In this document: piece after piece, positions 45,473 to 56,855 of the stretch
Layout: the number at the start of each line of letters is the position of its first letter
How positions within the stretch are numbered: the stretch's first letter is position 1
The notes under the pieces: model-generated
Told to the model about the DNA's origin: nothing
The model's input: the letters and a program-made list of their open reading frames with translations, nothing else
Database searches by the model: none
Source: Aralia elata
Taxonomy: Eukaryota; Streptophyta; Magnoliopsida; Apiales; Araliaceae
Direction of reading: 5' to 3'
Length of the DNA stretch: 64,000 nucleotides
NCBI GenBank assembly: GCA_034770075.1
Contig: JAVJAP010000118.1
Location: 620,001 to 684,000, forward strand
Position numbers and translations under genes: made by a program

Positions 45473-48400
45473 CGCAAACATTCGTTACATCTACGGTCTA
45501 TAAATCTTGCTTTGTTCAAATCGGCACCCTCACATTACCTGTTGATCTTATCTCCTTGAACATGCATGAATTTGATGTGATTTTAGGAATTGATTGGTTA
45601 ACTGTTCATCATGCTAAAATTGATTGCTTTCGTAAGGTTATTAGTTTTCATATTCCTAATCAACCTATTATGCGAATTCAAGCAACCAAACCATTGAAAT
45701 CAATAACCATCATTTCTAGTCACAAAGCCATTCGTTTATTAAAAAACGGATGTCAAGCCTTCTTAGCCCATGTAACGGATTTAAATAAAAGTACGTCAGA
45801 TTTGAAAAATATTTCTGTTGTTAATGAGTTCCCTGACGTATTTCCCGAAGAACTTCCTGGCCTACCCCCAGACCGTGAAATTGAATTTTGTATTGACCTT
45901 GAACCCAGTACGAAACCTATTTCCAAAACCCCATATCGAATGGCCCCTATTGAACTTCAAGAGTTAAAAGTCCAACTACAGGAGTTGTTAGACAGCGGTT
46001 TCATACGTCCGAGTACATCGCCTTGGGGTGCTCCTGTTTTATTCGTAAAGAAGAAAGACGGGAGTATGAGACTTTGCATTGACTATCGGGAGTTAAACCA
46101 TGTCACCATCAAAAATAGGTACCCGTTACCTCGCATTGATGACCTGTTCGACCAGTTACAAGGTGCTCAATTCTTTTCAAAGATCGATCTTCGTTCTGGA
46201 TATCATCAGTTGAAAGTTAAAGCTGATGACATTCCAAAGACTGCCTTCAGAACTCGGTACGGACATTATGAATTCCTAGTCATGTCTTTTGGATTGACTA
46301 ATGCTCCTGCTGCTTTCATGGATATGATGAACCGGATATTCAAGGAATATTTGGATCATTTCGTGGTTGTCTTCATTGATGACATTCTCATATATTCTAA
46401 AAGTCGTGAAGATCATGAGCAACACTTGAGGCTGATACTCCAAAAACTTCGTGAAAACAAGTTATATGCTAAGTTGAAGAAATGTGAATTCTGGCTTGAG
46501 GAAGTTGCATTCCTTGGTCACTTGGTTTCTAAAGAAGGAATCTCGGTTGACCCGACGAAGATTGAAGCAGTATCAAATTGGGAACAACCCAAGTCAGTAA
46601 CCGAAGTACGAAGCTTTCTGGGTCTAGCTGGTTATTATCGAAGATTCGTAGAAGGATTTTCGCGAATAGCCATTCCATTAACTCAACTGACTCGGAAAAG
46701 CACAACATTCAAATGGAGCGAAGAATGTGAGAAGAGTTTTCAAGAACTCAAAAGAAGGCTCATTTCAGCACCTGTATTGGCAATACCATCAGGATCGGAA
46801 GGATTTGTCATCTACAGCGCCGCTTCAAGCAAAGGACTAGGTTGTGTTCTCATGCAGCATGGGAAGGTTATAGCCTATGCGTCTCGGCAACTCAAGGAAT
46901 ATGAGAGAAATTATCCTACTCATGATCTAGAGTTGGCAGCAGTCGTTTTCGCGTTGAAGATTTGGAGACATTATTTATATGGAGAGAAAGTGGAGATCTA
47001 TACAGACCACAAAAGTCTCAAATATTTCTTCACCCAAAAGGAACTCAACATGCGACAACGGCGTTGGCTTGAGCTGTTAAAAGATTACGACCATACCATC
47101 CAATACCATCCTGGAAAGGCGAACGTAGTAGCTGACGCATTGAGTAGAAGATCATATGCAAGCACGAGTGCGTTACTGACATCGCAAAAGCTCATCTTGG
47201 ATGATTTACAAAGGATGGAGATAGAGTTAAAGACTCCAGGAACCCACGTGAAGGTCGCACATATACAGGTAGAACCGGCTTTAATCGACAAAATTAAAGC
47301 TGCTCAAGTTACAGACCCGGAGTTGATGAATATGAAGAAAAAGGTACAAGAAGGTGCTATTCCAGAAGCAAGAGTCGACAAAGATGGAATACTTCGAGTC
47401 AACTCTAGACTGTGTGTTCCTAACGACCCTGAGTTGAAATACAAAATCATGATGGAGGCACACAACACACCATTTGCAATCCACCCGGGAAGTACCAAAA
47501 TGTATCGTGATCTTCGACATACATTTTGGTGGAACAATATGAAGAGAGAGATTGCAGAGTTTATTGCAAGATGTTTAACTTGTCAACGTGTCAAGACGGA
47601 GCATCAAGTACCAAGGGGTCCATTGCAACCACTTGAGATTCCAGAATGGAAGTGGGAACACATCAACATGGATTTCGTGACAGGTCTTCCCAAGGTTTCT
47701 CAAGGCTTAGACGCAATTTGGGTCATTATAGATAGATTGACCAAGTCTGCTCATTTCCTGCCTATACGAGAAAACTATTCACTCGAGCGTCTTGCTAGTT
47801 TGTATATTAGCGAGATTATGAGATTGCATGGCATGCCAGTATCCATCGTTTCTGATCGAGATCCTAGGTTCACTTCACGATTTTGGGTCAGCTTGCAAAA
47901 AGCTATGGGCACTGAATTACAATTCAGTTCTGCATATCATCCCCAAACAGACGGACAATCAGAAAGGACTATTCAAACCCTTGAAGATCTATTAAGACTC
48001 TGCGTACTAGACTTCAAAGGAAGTTGGGACAAATACTTGCCATTGGTAGAATTCTCTTACAATAACAGTTATCAAGAAAGTATAGGCATGGCTCCCTTCG
48101 AGGCGTTGTATGGACGAAGGTGTCGATCTCCAGCATGTTGGGATGAAGTAGGTGAGGCAAAATTGTTGGGACCCGAGTTGATATGTATGACTACGGAAAA
48201 GATCCAAATGATCCGGCAACGTATACAAACAGCTCAAGATCGACAAAAGAGTTATGCCGATCTTCATCGAAGAGACGAAGAATTCAACGTTGGGGATCAT
48301 GTATTTTTACGTGTTGCTCCGTGGAAAGGTGTTGCGCGATTCGGAAAGAGAGAAAAGCTTAACCCTCGATTTATCGGTCCATTTGAAATCCTCGACCGAG

Positions 48401-48747
48401 TAGGAACTGTGGCCTACAGACTCGCTTTACCGCCAAGCATGTCTCGTGTTCATAATGTTTTTCACATATCCATGCTACGTAAATATGTGAAAGATCCAAA
48501 CCACATTATTGAGTTGGAACCAGACGAGATAGCAGAGGATTTGACGTACGAAGAGGTACCTGTCAAGATCTTGGATAAGAAGGAACAGATTCTACGATCA
48601 AAGGTTATACCTCAAGTCAAAGTTTTATGGAGAAACCATGATATTGAGGAAATGACCTGGGAGTTAGAATCTGATATGAAAGCAAGGTATCCTCACCTCT
48701 TCGAAACGCCAGGTACGTACGTCAATTTCGAGGACGAAATTTCATAA
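45466..48747 (+). CDS. Element B pol: protease end, RT, RNase H, integrase, chromodomain
   Basis: One uninterrupted frame of about 1090 codons after the frameshift. It contains the protease end (LGIDWL), the RT (LCIDYRELN, FSKIDLRSGYHQ, FGLTNAPAAFM and the catalytic FIDD in VVFIDDILIYS), and the RNase H (VIYSAASSKGLG in place of the usual D-A-S, YTDHKSLKYFF, DALSRR). The integrase has the HHCC zinc finger (HPGSTKMYRDLRHTFWW.., CLTCQRVK) and a DDE core (INMDFVTGLP, VSDRDPRFTS, SERTIQTLEDLLR). A Tekay-type chromodomain closes it (VKVLWRNHDIEEMTWELESD). The first RNase H Asp appears replaced by Ser (IYSAAS), so this copy may lack RNase H activity. Otherwise key residues are kept. Confidence 0.92.
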   Translation, partial: PLAQTFVTSTVYKSCFVQIGTLTLPVDLISLNMHEFDVILGIDWLTVHHAKIDCFRKVISFHIPNQPIMRIQATKPLKSITIISSHKAIRLLKNGCQAFLAHVTDLNKSTSDLKNISVVNEFPDVFPEELPGLPPDREIEFCIDLEPSTKPISKTPYRMAPIELQELKVQLQELLDSGFIRPSTSPWGAPVLFVKKKDGSMRLCIDYRELNHVTIKNRYPLPRIDDLFDQLQGAQFFSKIDLRSGYHQLKVKADDIPKTAFRTRYGHYEFLVMSFGLTNAPAAFMDMMNRIFKEYLDHFVVVFIDDILIYSKSREDHEQHLRLILQKLRENKLYAKLKKCEFWLEEVAFLGHLVSKEGISVDPTKIEAVSNWEQPKSVTEVRSFLGLAGYYRRFVEGFSRIAIPLTQLTRKSTTFKWSEECEKSFQELKRRLISAPVLAIPSGSEGFVIYSAASSKGLGCVLMQHGKVIAYASRQLKEYERNYPTHDLELAAVVFALKIWRHYLYGEKVEIYTDHKSLKYFFTQKELNMRQRRWLELLKDYDHTIQYHPGKANVVADALSRRSYASTSALLTSQKLILDDLQRMEIELKTPGTHVKVAHIQVEPALIDKIKAAQVTDPELMNMKKKVQEGAIPEARVDKDGILRVNSRLCVPNDPELKYKIMMEAHNTPFAIHPGSTKMYRDLRHTFWWNNMKREIAEFIARCLTCQRVKTEHQVPRGPLQPLEIPEWKWEHINMDFVTGLPKVSQGLDAIWVIIDRLTKSAHFLPIRENYSLERLASLYISEIMRLHGMPVSIVSDRDPRFTSRFWVSLQKAMGTELQFSSAYHPQTDGQSERTIQTLEDLLRLCVLDFKGSWDKYLPLVEFSYNNSYQESIGMAPFEALYGRRCRSPACWDEVGEAKLLGPELICMTTEKIQMIRQRIQTAQDRQKSYADLHRRDEEFNVGDHVFLRVAPWKGVARFGKREKLNPRFIGPFEILDRVGTVAYRLALPPSMSRVHNVFHISMLRKYVKDPNHIIELEPDEIAEDLTYEEVPVKILDKKEQILRSKVIPQVKVLWRNHDIEEMTWELESDMKARYPHLFETPGTYVNFEDEIS

Positions 48748-48757
48748 GGAGGGGAGA
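48746..48757 (+). promoter_or_regulatory. Polypurine tract of element B
   Basis: aaggaggggaga overlaps the end of the pol stop codon and ends one base before the 3' LTR. Confidence 0.85.
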
Positions 48758-48758
48758 T

Positions 48759-51514
48759 TGTAAGATCCCGACTTTATAAAATAAAAGTTTATTATTTTCT
48801 TTATGATTATTCTTCTAAATAGTAAAGTGCTTAATTGTTATAAATGATAGTTAAGGGTGTTATATGCAAATTATCTGATAAACAGTGCATGTCGGGGAAT
48901 ATTCTTTTTGTCGGGGAATATTCTTTTTGTCGGGGAATATTCTTTTTGTCGGAGAATATTATATTCGGTATCGTACGACGGCGCCGAAATGGCAATATTG
49001 TCAACGATAGTGGGCCCCATTGTCGGATACTGAAAACGACAGTATTTGTCAACAGTATTATCACCTGCAACTGTTGAAATACCCGGTAATAAAAAGAACA
49101 GTAAAACGCGTTATTCCACAGTAGTACGCGGTATTTCACAAGCACACGGTGTTGCACAGTATTTTATATTATTGATTCAATAATTGATAAAGCAGCTATT
49201 GCACAGTATTTTGTTCAATAATTGTTACAGTAGCATCTGCATAATACTTTTTATTATTTGTCATGACACTGTAACTTATATTATTTGATATGATATTTTA
49301 GCATTATTGACAATGTCTAAAAATTCTGTAAAGGAAAAAGGTTATTTAATTGCGCGCCGTTTATACGGAAGGCCCCCTTTTTCCTGGGAATGATCTGGTT
49401 GTCAATATTATAAGTCTAAAATAGTGTTGATTAAAAATACGTGAAGCGTTTGTTGTAAGTTAACTTATTTTTTCTGTGGGACCCACACTTTATTTCGTGG
49501 GACCCATAACTATTTGACCGGTTGGACCCACAAATTATTTTTGTAGAATAATTTCTTCAGATTTTATTTTTCTGTGGGACCCACATGTCAGTCAATAGTA
49601 ATTACCGTCAGTAAATAGTTAATTCAGTTTTTATTTTACCTTAAGGTTAAAAACCTAAGTAAAAGCATATTCTAAGAATATACTATGGCATAAAGTATAT
49701 TAAAAGAAATATGCCAAGGGTATAAGAGTAATAAACCAAGAAAATTTGGGAAAAAGACTAAAATGCCCTCACCTTGATTTTCCTATAAATAGGGAGGGTT
49801 TGCTTAAGAAAATTTCACACCTTCATTGCTTATACTTTCTCTCTCTCTCTAAATTTCTTGAGTTCTCTTAGTGTGCTAGGCTATTGTGAGTATTTGTGAG
49901 AATACTAGTATTATCCGAAGTTAGTAAACTTCATAGAAAGTAACATCCAGTTAACGAAGGTAGGGAATATCATTTCTTTCATACTTCTATATAATATCAT
50001 TTGCTTTCATGTTCGTAAGTGATATTATACTCATAAAGGTTGTTATTCATTCTATATTAATTTGTGGGGATAACCTGTCCGTGCGGTATGACGCATGCTT
50101 GGTGAATATCCTTTTGTATTCATTCCATATTATTCTATGGGAATAACCTGTAAGTACGAGTGTCATACCTGGTGAATACCCTTCTGTATTCATTCCTTAT
50201 TAATCTATGGGTATAACCTGTCCGTGCGGATTGACGCATGCCTGGTGAATAACCCTTTGTATTCGTTACTTATTAATCTGTTGTGAAAATAATCTGTCTA
50301 TGCGAATTATCGCATGACGGGTGAAAATCCATTTGCAGTTTCATATATTCTGTTATACTCGTATAACGTATCATTTCTTTTGTACTCTTTAAGGGATATA
50401 TTTTTCTTTCACATTTCTCCATTTATGATAAGAAATATTTGTTTGTTTCCAAAACCTTATTTTTAAATGGAGAAAATCCCTGACAATTAGTAGAATATCT
50501 TTAATAGTTTGTGTTTCATCTAATATCTTCTCACTTGAATCTTTCTATTTCATTTTATACGTTATAGTTGAAGCATGAAACAATTTCTTGAATATCATTC
50601 TTGAATTTGACTCCACAATTTGGTCATCGTGTTGGCAATTTGGTCAATCTTTGATACTGATTAAATTATAAAGCTTTTCTTATCCTTGATCTCACTGTAT
50701 CATTGTCATCATCCTCATCCTCATATTTAAATTGTGATGATAGTTCTCTTTGGCCCGTAGTGCAAAGATGAACTGGCGTGACATGATTTTGACCAAACTG
50801 TGTATTGGTATTATCATGACTTTTGGTGTTACAAACAAAGGCGTATGGTGAAAGTTCTCTTTGGCCCGTAGTGCAAAGATGAACTGGCGTTTGGCATGAT
50901 CATGACCGGTGATGTTACAAATAAATATCTTTGGCACGTAGTGCAAAGAGAGGCTGTTGAATATAAACTGTTGATTTGGATGTTCATAAACAGAAATTGT
51001 TGATTGGTGTTACAGGGATAAAATATTGGTGGTGATCCTTTAATTTATAGAAGATGGTAGATATTATAATCTACTTGACTCTTCTAATGGATTGTTGGTT
51101 CCGCTGCAATTGTTGTTGTTGAACAATTAAAATATCTTTAAATCTCTGATTTAAATCTGTTGAAGACTAAAGATAATTTTTATTCTTCATTATCTTAGTC
51201 ATGATATTTCTTACTGGGCTATTTGTGCTCACCCTTTTCCTTTTTGTTCCATTGTTCTCCTCAGGAAAAGAGAGTGTAGCGGGGACTAACTGGGGAATGG
51301 AGTGATGGTCCGAAATATTAGAAGTGTCTCAATACCTTACTATTAGTGTGACAATAAGTGTATTGAGAATGTAAGATGTATTTGTAATGTGTTGTCGTAT
51401 TTTGCACAACACTTATTAGTTGTAAATGGAAAAATTCATATTTGTATTTGTATTTTGTGGAATGTTATTGGCGACTCAAAATGGGTTGTATGGACCTATT
51501 TTGGGGGCGTCACA
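48759..51514 (+). repeat. 3' LTR of element B
   Basis: tgtaagatcccga...gggggcgtcaca, 2756 bp, nearly identical to the 5' LTR. Confidence 0.95.
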
Positions 51515-52623
51515 ATATCTACCATCTTCTATAAGTTAAAAGATCACCACCAATATTTTATCCCTGTAACACCAATTAACAGTTCCTATTTATGAACATC
51601 TAAATCAACAGTTTATATTCAACAGCCTCTTTTTACACTATGTGTCAAAGATATTTATTTGTAACATCACCGGTCATGATCATGCCAAACGCCAATTTAT
51701 CTTTGCATTACGGGCCAAAGAGAACTTTCACTATACGCCTTTGTTTGTAACAACAAAAGTCATGATTATATCAATACACAGTTTGGTCAAAATCATGTCA
51801 CGCCAGTTTATCTTTGCACTACGGGCCAAAGAGAACTATCACCATAATTTAAATATGAGGATGATGACAATGATATAAAATGAATACAGTGAGATCAAGA
51901 ATAAGAATAAATGTTTAATTTATTCAGTGTCGAAGGTTGACCAAATTACCAACTTAATGACCAAATTGTGGAGTCAAATTCAAGAATGATATTCAAGAAT
52001 AAAATTCACGATTCAACTATATCGTATCAAACGAAATAGAAAGATTCAGGTGAAAAGATATTAGATGAAGCACAAACTATTAAGGATATTCTACAAATTT
52101 TCATGGATTCTCACTATTTAAAATAAGGATTTGCAAACAAACAGAGATTTCTTATCATAAATGGAGAAATATGAAAGAAAAAAATATCCCTTAAAGAGTA
52201 CAAAAGAAATGATACGTTATACAAGTATAACAGAATATATGAAACTGCAAATGGATTTTCACCCGTCATGCGGTAATCCGCGTAGACAGATTATTTCCAC
52301 AAAAGATTAATAAGTAATGCATACGAAGGGTTATTCACCAGGCATGCGTCAATCCGCACAGACAGGTTATACCCATAGATTAATAAGGAACAAATGCAAA
52401 GGGATATTTACTAGGTACGACACACTGTACATACAGGTTATTCCCACAGAGTAATAAGGAATGAATACAAATGGATATTCACTAGGCATGCGTCAATCCG
52501 CACGGACAGGTTATCGCCACAAATTAATACGGAATGAATAAAAACCTTTATGAGTATAATATCACTTACGAACAAGGAAGCAAATGATATTACATAAGAG
52601 TATAAAAGAAATGATATCCCCTA
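51515..52623 (-). repeat. 5' LTR of element A, piece 2
   Basis: It continues the LTR interrupted by element B (atatctaccatcttctataag) and runs to atatccccta, where solo LTR C is inserted. Confidence 0.88.
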
Positions 52624-55611
52624 TGTAAGACCCCGAAAATTTTAATAAATAGAATTTAATTTTCTTCTTATTATTATTTTAAACAGAAAGGTGTTAAATC
52701 GATAATGATAAAGTTAATAGTGAAATGTGACAATTGAGATGTCTAGTAATAACGCTAAATCACTATTCACGCGATCACTATTCATGGGGTACTATTCACG
52801 CTAAAACGCTTTTATATTTTCTTCGATCTTCGAATTACGTCATAACATTTATATAAGCTGGATACGAAAATTATACGGTATAAATATGAAAGTACTATTC
52901 ATACGAATATACTATTCATTTATACAAAAAGTCAAACTAGTATGTCAGGGAATATTCCTTCTGTCGGATATAAAAAGTGATAGAAATTGGCGGTAAAACT
53001 TTAACCGATAACTGTTGAAATACCCGGTGATAAAAAGAATAGTAAAACGCGTTATTCCACAGTAGCACACGTTATTCCACAGTAGCACACTGTGTTCCAC
53101 AGTGTTTTATATTATTGATTCAATAATTGATAAAGTAGCAATTGCACAGTATCTTGATTCAATAATTGTTACAGTAGTATCTGCATAATATTTTATATTA
53201 TTTGTCATGACACTGTAACACATATTATTTGATATAATAGTTTAGAATTATTGACAATGTCTAGAAATTCTGTCAAGGAAAGGGTTATTTAATTGCGCGT
53301 CATTTTTATGGAAGACCCCCTCTTTCCTGGGAATAATCTGGTTGTCAGTATTGCAAGTATATGCTATCTGTGATATTAATACATTTAACACAATAATACA
53401 GAAAAAGGGATTTATTGTGATAATGAAGTTATTTTTATAATGGTTTTATCTTTTTGATAATGGAAGAAAAAATGGATGGATGATATAAATGAAAGAAAAA
53501 ATGGATGGATGATATTAAAAGAATATGCCAAGGGTATAAGAGTAATAAATCAAGAAAATTTAGGGAAAAGACTAAAATGCCCTCACCTTGATTTTCCTAA
53601 AAATAGGAAGAGTTTGCTTAAGAAATCTTCACACCTTCATTGCATATACTTCTTCTCTCTCTAAATTTCTTAAGTTCTCTTAGTGTGCTAGGCTATTGTG
53701 AGTATTTGTGAGAGTACTAGTATTGTCCAAAGTTAGTAAACTTCATAGAAAGTAACATCCAGTTAACGAAGGTAGGGAATATCATTTCTTTCATACTCGT
53801 ATATAATATCATTTGCTTTCATGTTCGTAAGTGATATTATATTCATAAAAGTTGTTATTCATTCCGTATTAATTTATGGGGATAACCTGTCCGTGCGATA
53901 TGACGCATGCCTGGTGAATATCCTTTTGTATTCATTCCTTATTACTCTGTGGGAATAACCTGTATGTACGAAGTCGTACCTGGTGAATATTCCTTTTGCA
54001 TTTATTCCTTATTACTCTGTGGGAATAACCTGTATGTACGAAGTCGTACCTGGTGAATATTCCTTTTGCATTTATTCCTTATTACTCTGTGGGAATAACC
54101 TGTATGTACGAAGTTGTACCTGGTGCATATTCCTTTTGCATTTATTCCTTATTACTCTGTGGGAATAACCTGTATGTACGAAGTCGTACCTGGTGAATAT
54201 CCCTTTGCATTTATTCCTTATTAATCTGTGGGTATAACTTGTCCGTGCTGATTGACGCATGCCTGGTGAATAACCCGTCGTATTCATTACTTATTAATCT
54301 GTTGTGAAAATAATCTGTCTACGCGAATTATCGCATGACGGGTGAAAATCCATTTGCAGTTTCATATATTCTGTTATACTCGTATAACGTATCATTTCTT
54401 TTGTACTCTTTACGGGATATCTTTTTCTTTTACATTTCTCCATTTATGATAAGAAATCTTTGTTTGTTTCCAAAACCTTATTTTTAAATGGTGAAAATCC
54501 CTGAAAATTAGTAGCTTAATAGTTTGTGCTTCATCTAATATCTTTTCACCTGAATCTTTCTATTTCGTTTTATACGTTATAGTTGAATTCTGAACTTATT
54601 TCTTGAATATCATTCTTGAATTTGACTCCACAATTTGGTCATCGTGTTGGCAATTTGGTCAATCTTCGACACTGATTAAATTATAAATCTTTTCTTATCA
54701 TTGATCTCACTGTATTTATGTTTACATCATTGTCATCATCCTCATACTTAAATTGTGGTGATAGTTCTCTTTAGCCCGTAGTGCAAAGATGAACTGGTGT
54801 GACATAATTTTGACCAAACTGTGTATTGGTATAATCATGACCTTTGGCGTTACAGATAAAGGCTTCTGGTGAAAATATCTTTGACCTGTAATGCAAAGAT
54901 GAACTGGCGTTTGGCGTGATCATGACCGGTGGTGTTACAAATAAATATCTTTGGCACGTAGTGCAAAGAGAGGCTGTTGAAACTGTTGATTGGTGTTACA
55001 AATAAATATCTTTGGCACGTAGTGCAAAGAGAGGCTGTTGAAATTGTTGATTGGTGTTACAAATAAATATCTTTGGCATGTAGTACAAAGAGAGGTTGTT
55101 AAACATGAGTTATTGATTGGTGTTACAAAGATATAATATTGGTGGTTATCCTTTAACTTATAGAAGATGGTAGATATTATAATCTACTTGACTCTTCTAA
55201 TTGATTGTCTGTTCCGCTGCAGTTGTTGTTATTGAATAATATCTTTAAATCTCTGATTTTTTTTGGTTGAAGGCTAAAGATAATTTTATTCTTCATTATC
55301 TTAGTCATGATATTTCCTACTGGGCTATTTGTGCTCACCCTTTTCCTTTGTTCTCTTCAGGAAAATAGAGTGTAGCGGGGACTAGCCGGGAAATGGAGTG
55401 ATGGTCCGAGACAATAGGAGTATCTCAATACATTACTATTAGTGTGACAATAAATGTATTGAGAATTTAAGATGTATTTGTTTTGTGTTGTCGTATTTTG
55501 CACGACAAATATTAGCTGTAAATGGAAAAATTCGTATTTTTATTTGTATTTTTGTAGAATGTTATTGGCAACTCAAAATGGGTTGTGTGAACCTATTTTG
55601 GGGGTGTCACA
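52624..55611 (+). mobile_element. Solo LTR C of the Tekay-like family
   Basis: 2988 bp, tgtaagaccccga...gggggtgtcaca, flanked by cccta at 52619-52623 and 55612-55616. The plus strand has the same orientation as B. It is longer than B's LTR because the 70-bp unit at 53939-54220 is expanded and the tggtgttacaaataaatatc block is tripled near 54935-55110. The B-type tgtcgggg triplet is largely lost. Confidence 0.92.
53939..54220. repeat. Four near-identical 70-bp tandem units in solo LTR C
   Basis: The period is exactly 70 bp, with attactctgtgggaataacc at 53941, 54011, 54081 and 54151. Each unit holds the inverted repeat gtacgaagtcgtac (6-bp arms, 2-nt loop); one unit has gtacgaagttgtac. A, B and related LTRs hold shorter, more diverged arrays at the same place. 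Confidence 0.93.
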
Positions 55612-56786
55612 CCCTACCTTCGTTAATAAGTGATTGGATGTTGCTTTCTATGAAGTTTACTAACTTGGACAATACTAGTATTCTCACAAATACTCACAAT
55701 AGCCTAGCACACTTAGAGAACTCAAGAAATTTAGAGAGAGAGAGAGAGGAAGTATAAGCAAGGAATATATGAAGTTTTCTTAAGATAATCCTTCCTATTT
55801 ATAGGAAAACCAAGTTTCATTAATTGCACAAAAAGGGCTCGACTTATTACACTTTAGTACCTCCATTTTTGCCTCTATTTTTAATATAATCCCTCAAGTA
55901 TTATCAATCTTGCATAACATCCCTAATAGTTCCTACATATGAACCAATAGTTTCATCATGTGAACCAATAGTTCATTGCATGTGAATTTCACAATTTCAA
56001 TTAGGTACCCCTAAGTTAGACTCCACTTTTAATCCGTCAATAATGCTAAAATATCATATCAAATAATATGAGTTACAGTGTCATGACAAATAATAAAAAG
56101 TACCATGCAGATGCTATTGTAAATATTGAATCAAAATATTGAGCAATTACTACTTTATCAATTATTAAATCAATAATTTAAAATATTGTGCAATACCGTG
56201 TGCCCGTGAAATACCGCGTACTACTGTAGAATAACGCATTTTACTGTTTTTTTTATTACCAGGTATTTCAACAGTTGTCGGTGATAATACTGTTGACAAA
56301 ATACTAGCGTTTTCAATATCCAACAATGGGACCCATTATCGTTGACAATATTGTCATTGTGGGACCCACTAATATTTTGTTATTTCGGCGCTGTCGTACG
56401 GTACCGAATATAATACTCCCCAACAGAAAGAATATTCTCCGACAGAAAGAATATTCTCCGACATACAGGTTTGACTTTTTGTATAAATGAATAGTATATT
56501 TGTATGAATAGTACTTTCGTATGAATAGTACTTTCGTATTTATACCGTATAATTTTCGTATCCAGCTCATATAAACGTTATGACGTAATTCGAAGATCGA
56601 ACAAAAGTGTAAAAACGTTTTTAGCGTGAATAGTCTCCCGTAAATAGTGATTTAGCGTTATTACTAGACTTATCAATTGTCACATTTCACTAGTAACTTT
56701 ATCGTTATCGATTTAACACCTTTCTATTTAAAATAATAAGAAGAAGAAAAATAAATTCTCTTTATTAAAAATTTTGGGGTCTTACA
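55612..56786 (-). repeat. 5' LTR of element A, piece 3
   Basis: It continues the LTR after solo LTR C (ccctaccttcgttaataag) and ends ggggtcttaca at 56786, followed by A's target duplication tccca. Confidence 0.9.
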
Positions 56787-56855
56787 TCCCATGCATTATT
56801 CCATTTGATGTGCACATTGATCCATATTTTCCCCCTTGATAAGTACAAACCCATA

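Larger units (their letters stand above)
41112..51514 (+). mobile_element. Ty3/gypsy Tekay-like element B, full length and young
   Basis: 10.4 kb, flanked by atatc (41107-41111 and 51515-51519). LTRs are 2755 and 2756 bp and differ at about 19 positions by my hand count (about 0.7%). PBS, gag with two zinc knuckles, protease, RT, RNase H, integrase, chromodomain and polypurine tract are all present. One 5-bp insertion separates gag-protease from pol. It is inserted in the 5' LTR of element A, a relative in opposite orientation. Confidence 0.95.
31895..56786 (-). mobile_element. Ty3/gypsy Tekay-like element A, defective and nested
   Basis: It is flanked by tccca at 31890-31894 and 56787-56791. 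The 3' LTR is 31895-34615. Gag/protease and a shortened pol are on the minus strand (34620-37407). The 5' LTR survives in three pieces (40818-41111, 51515-52623, 55612-56786), broken by elements B and C. An Athila-like fragment replaces the 5' UTR, the primer site and the last ~185 bp of that LTR. Removing A rejoins element E. Confidence 0.9.
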
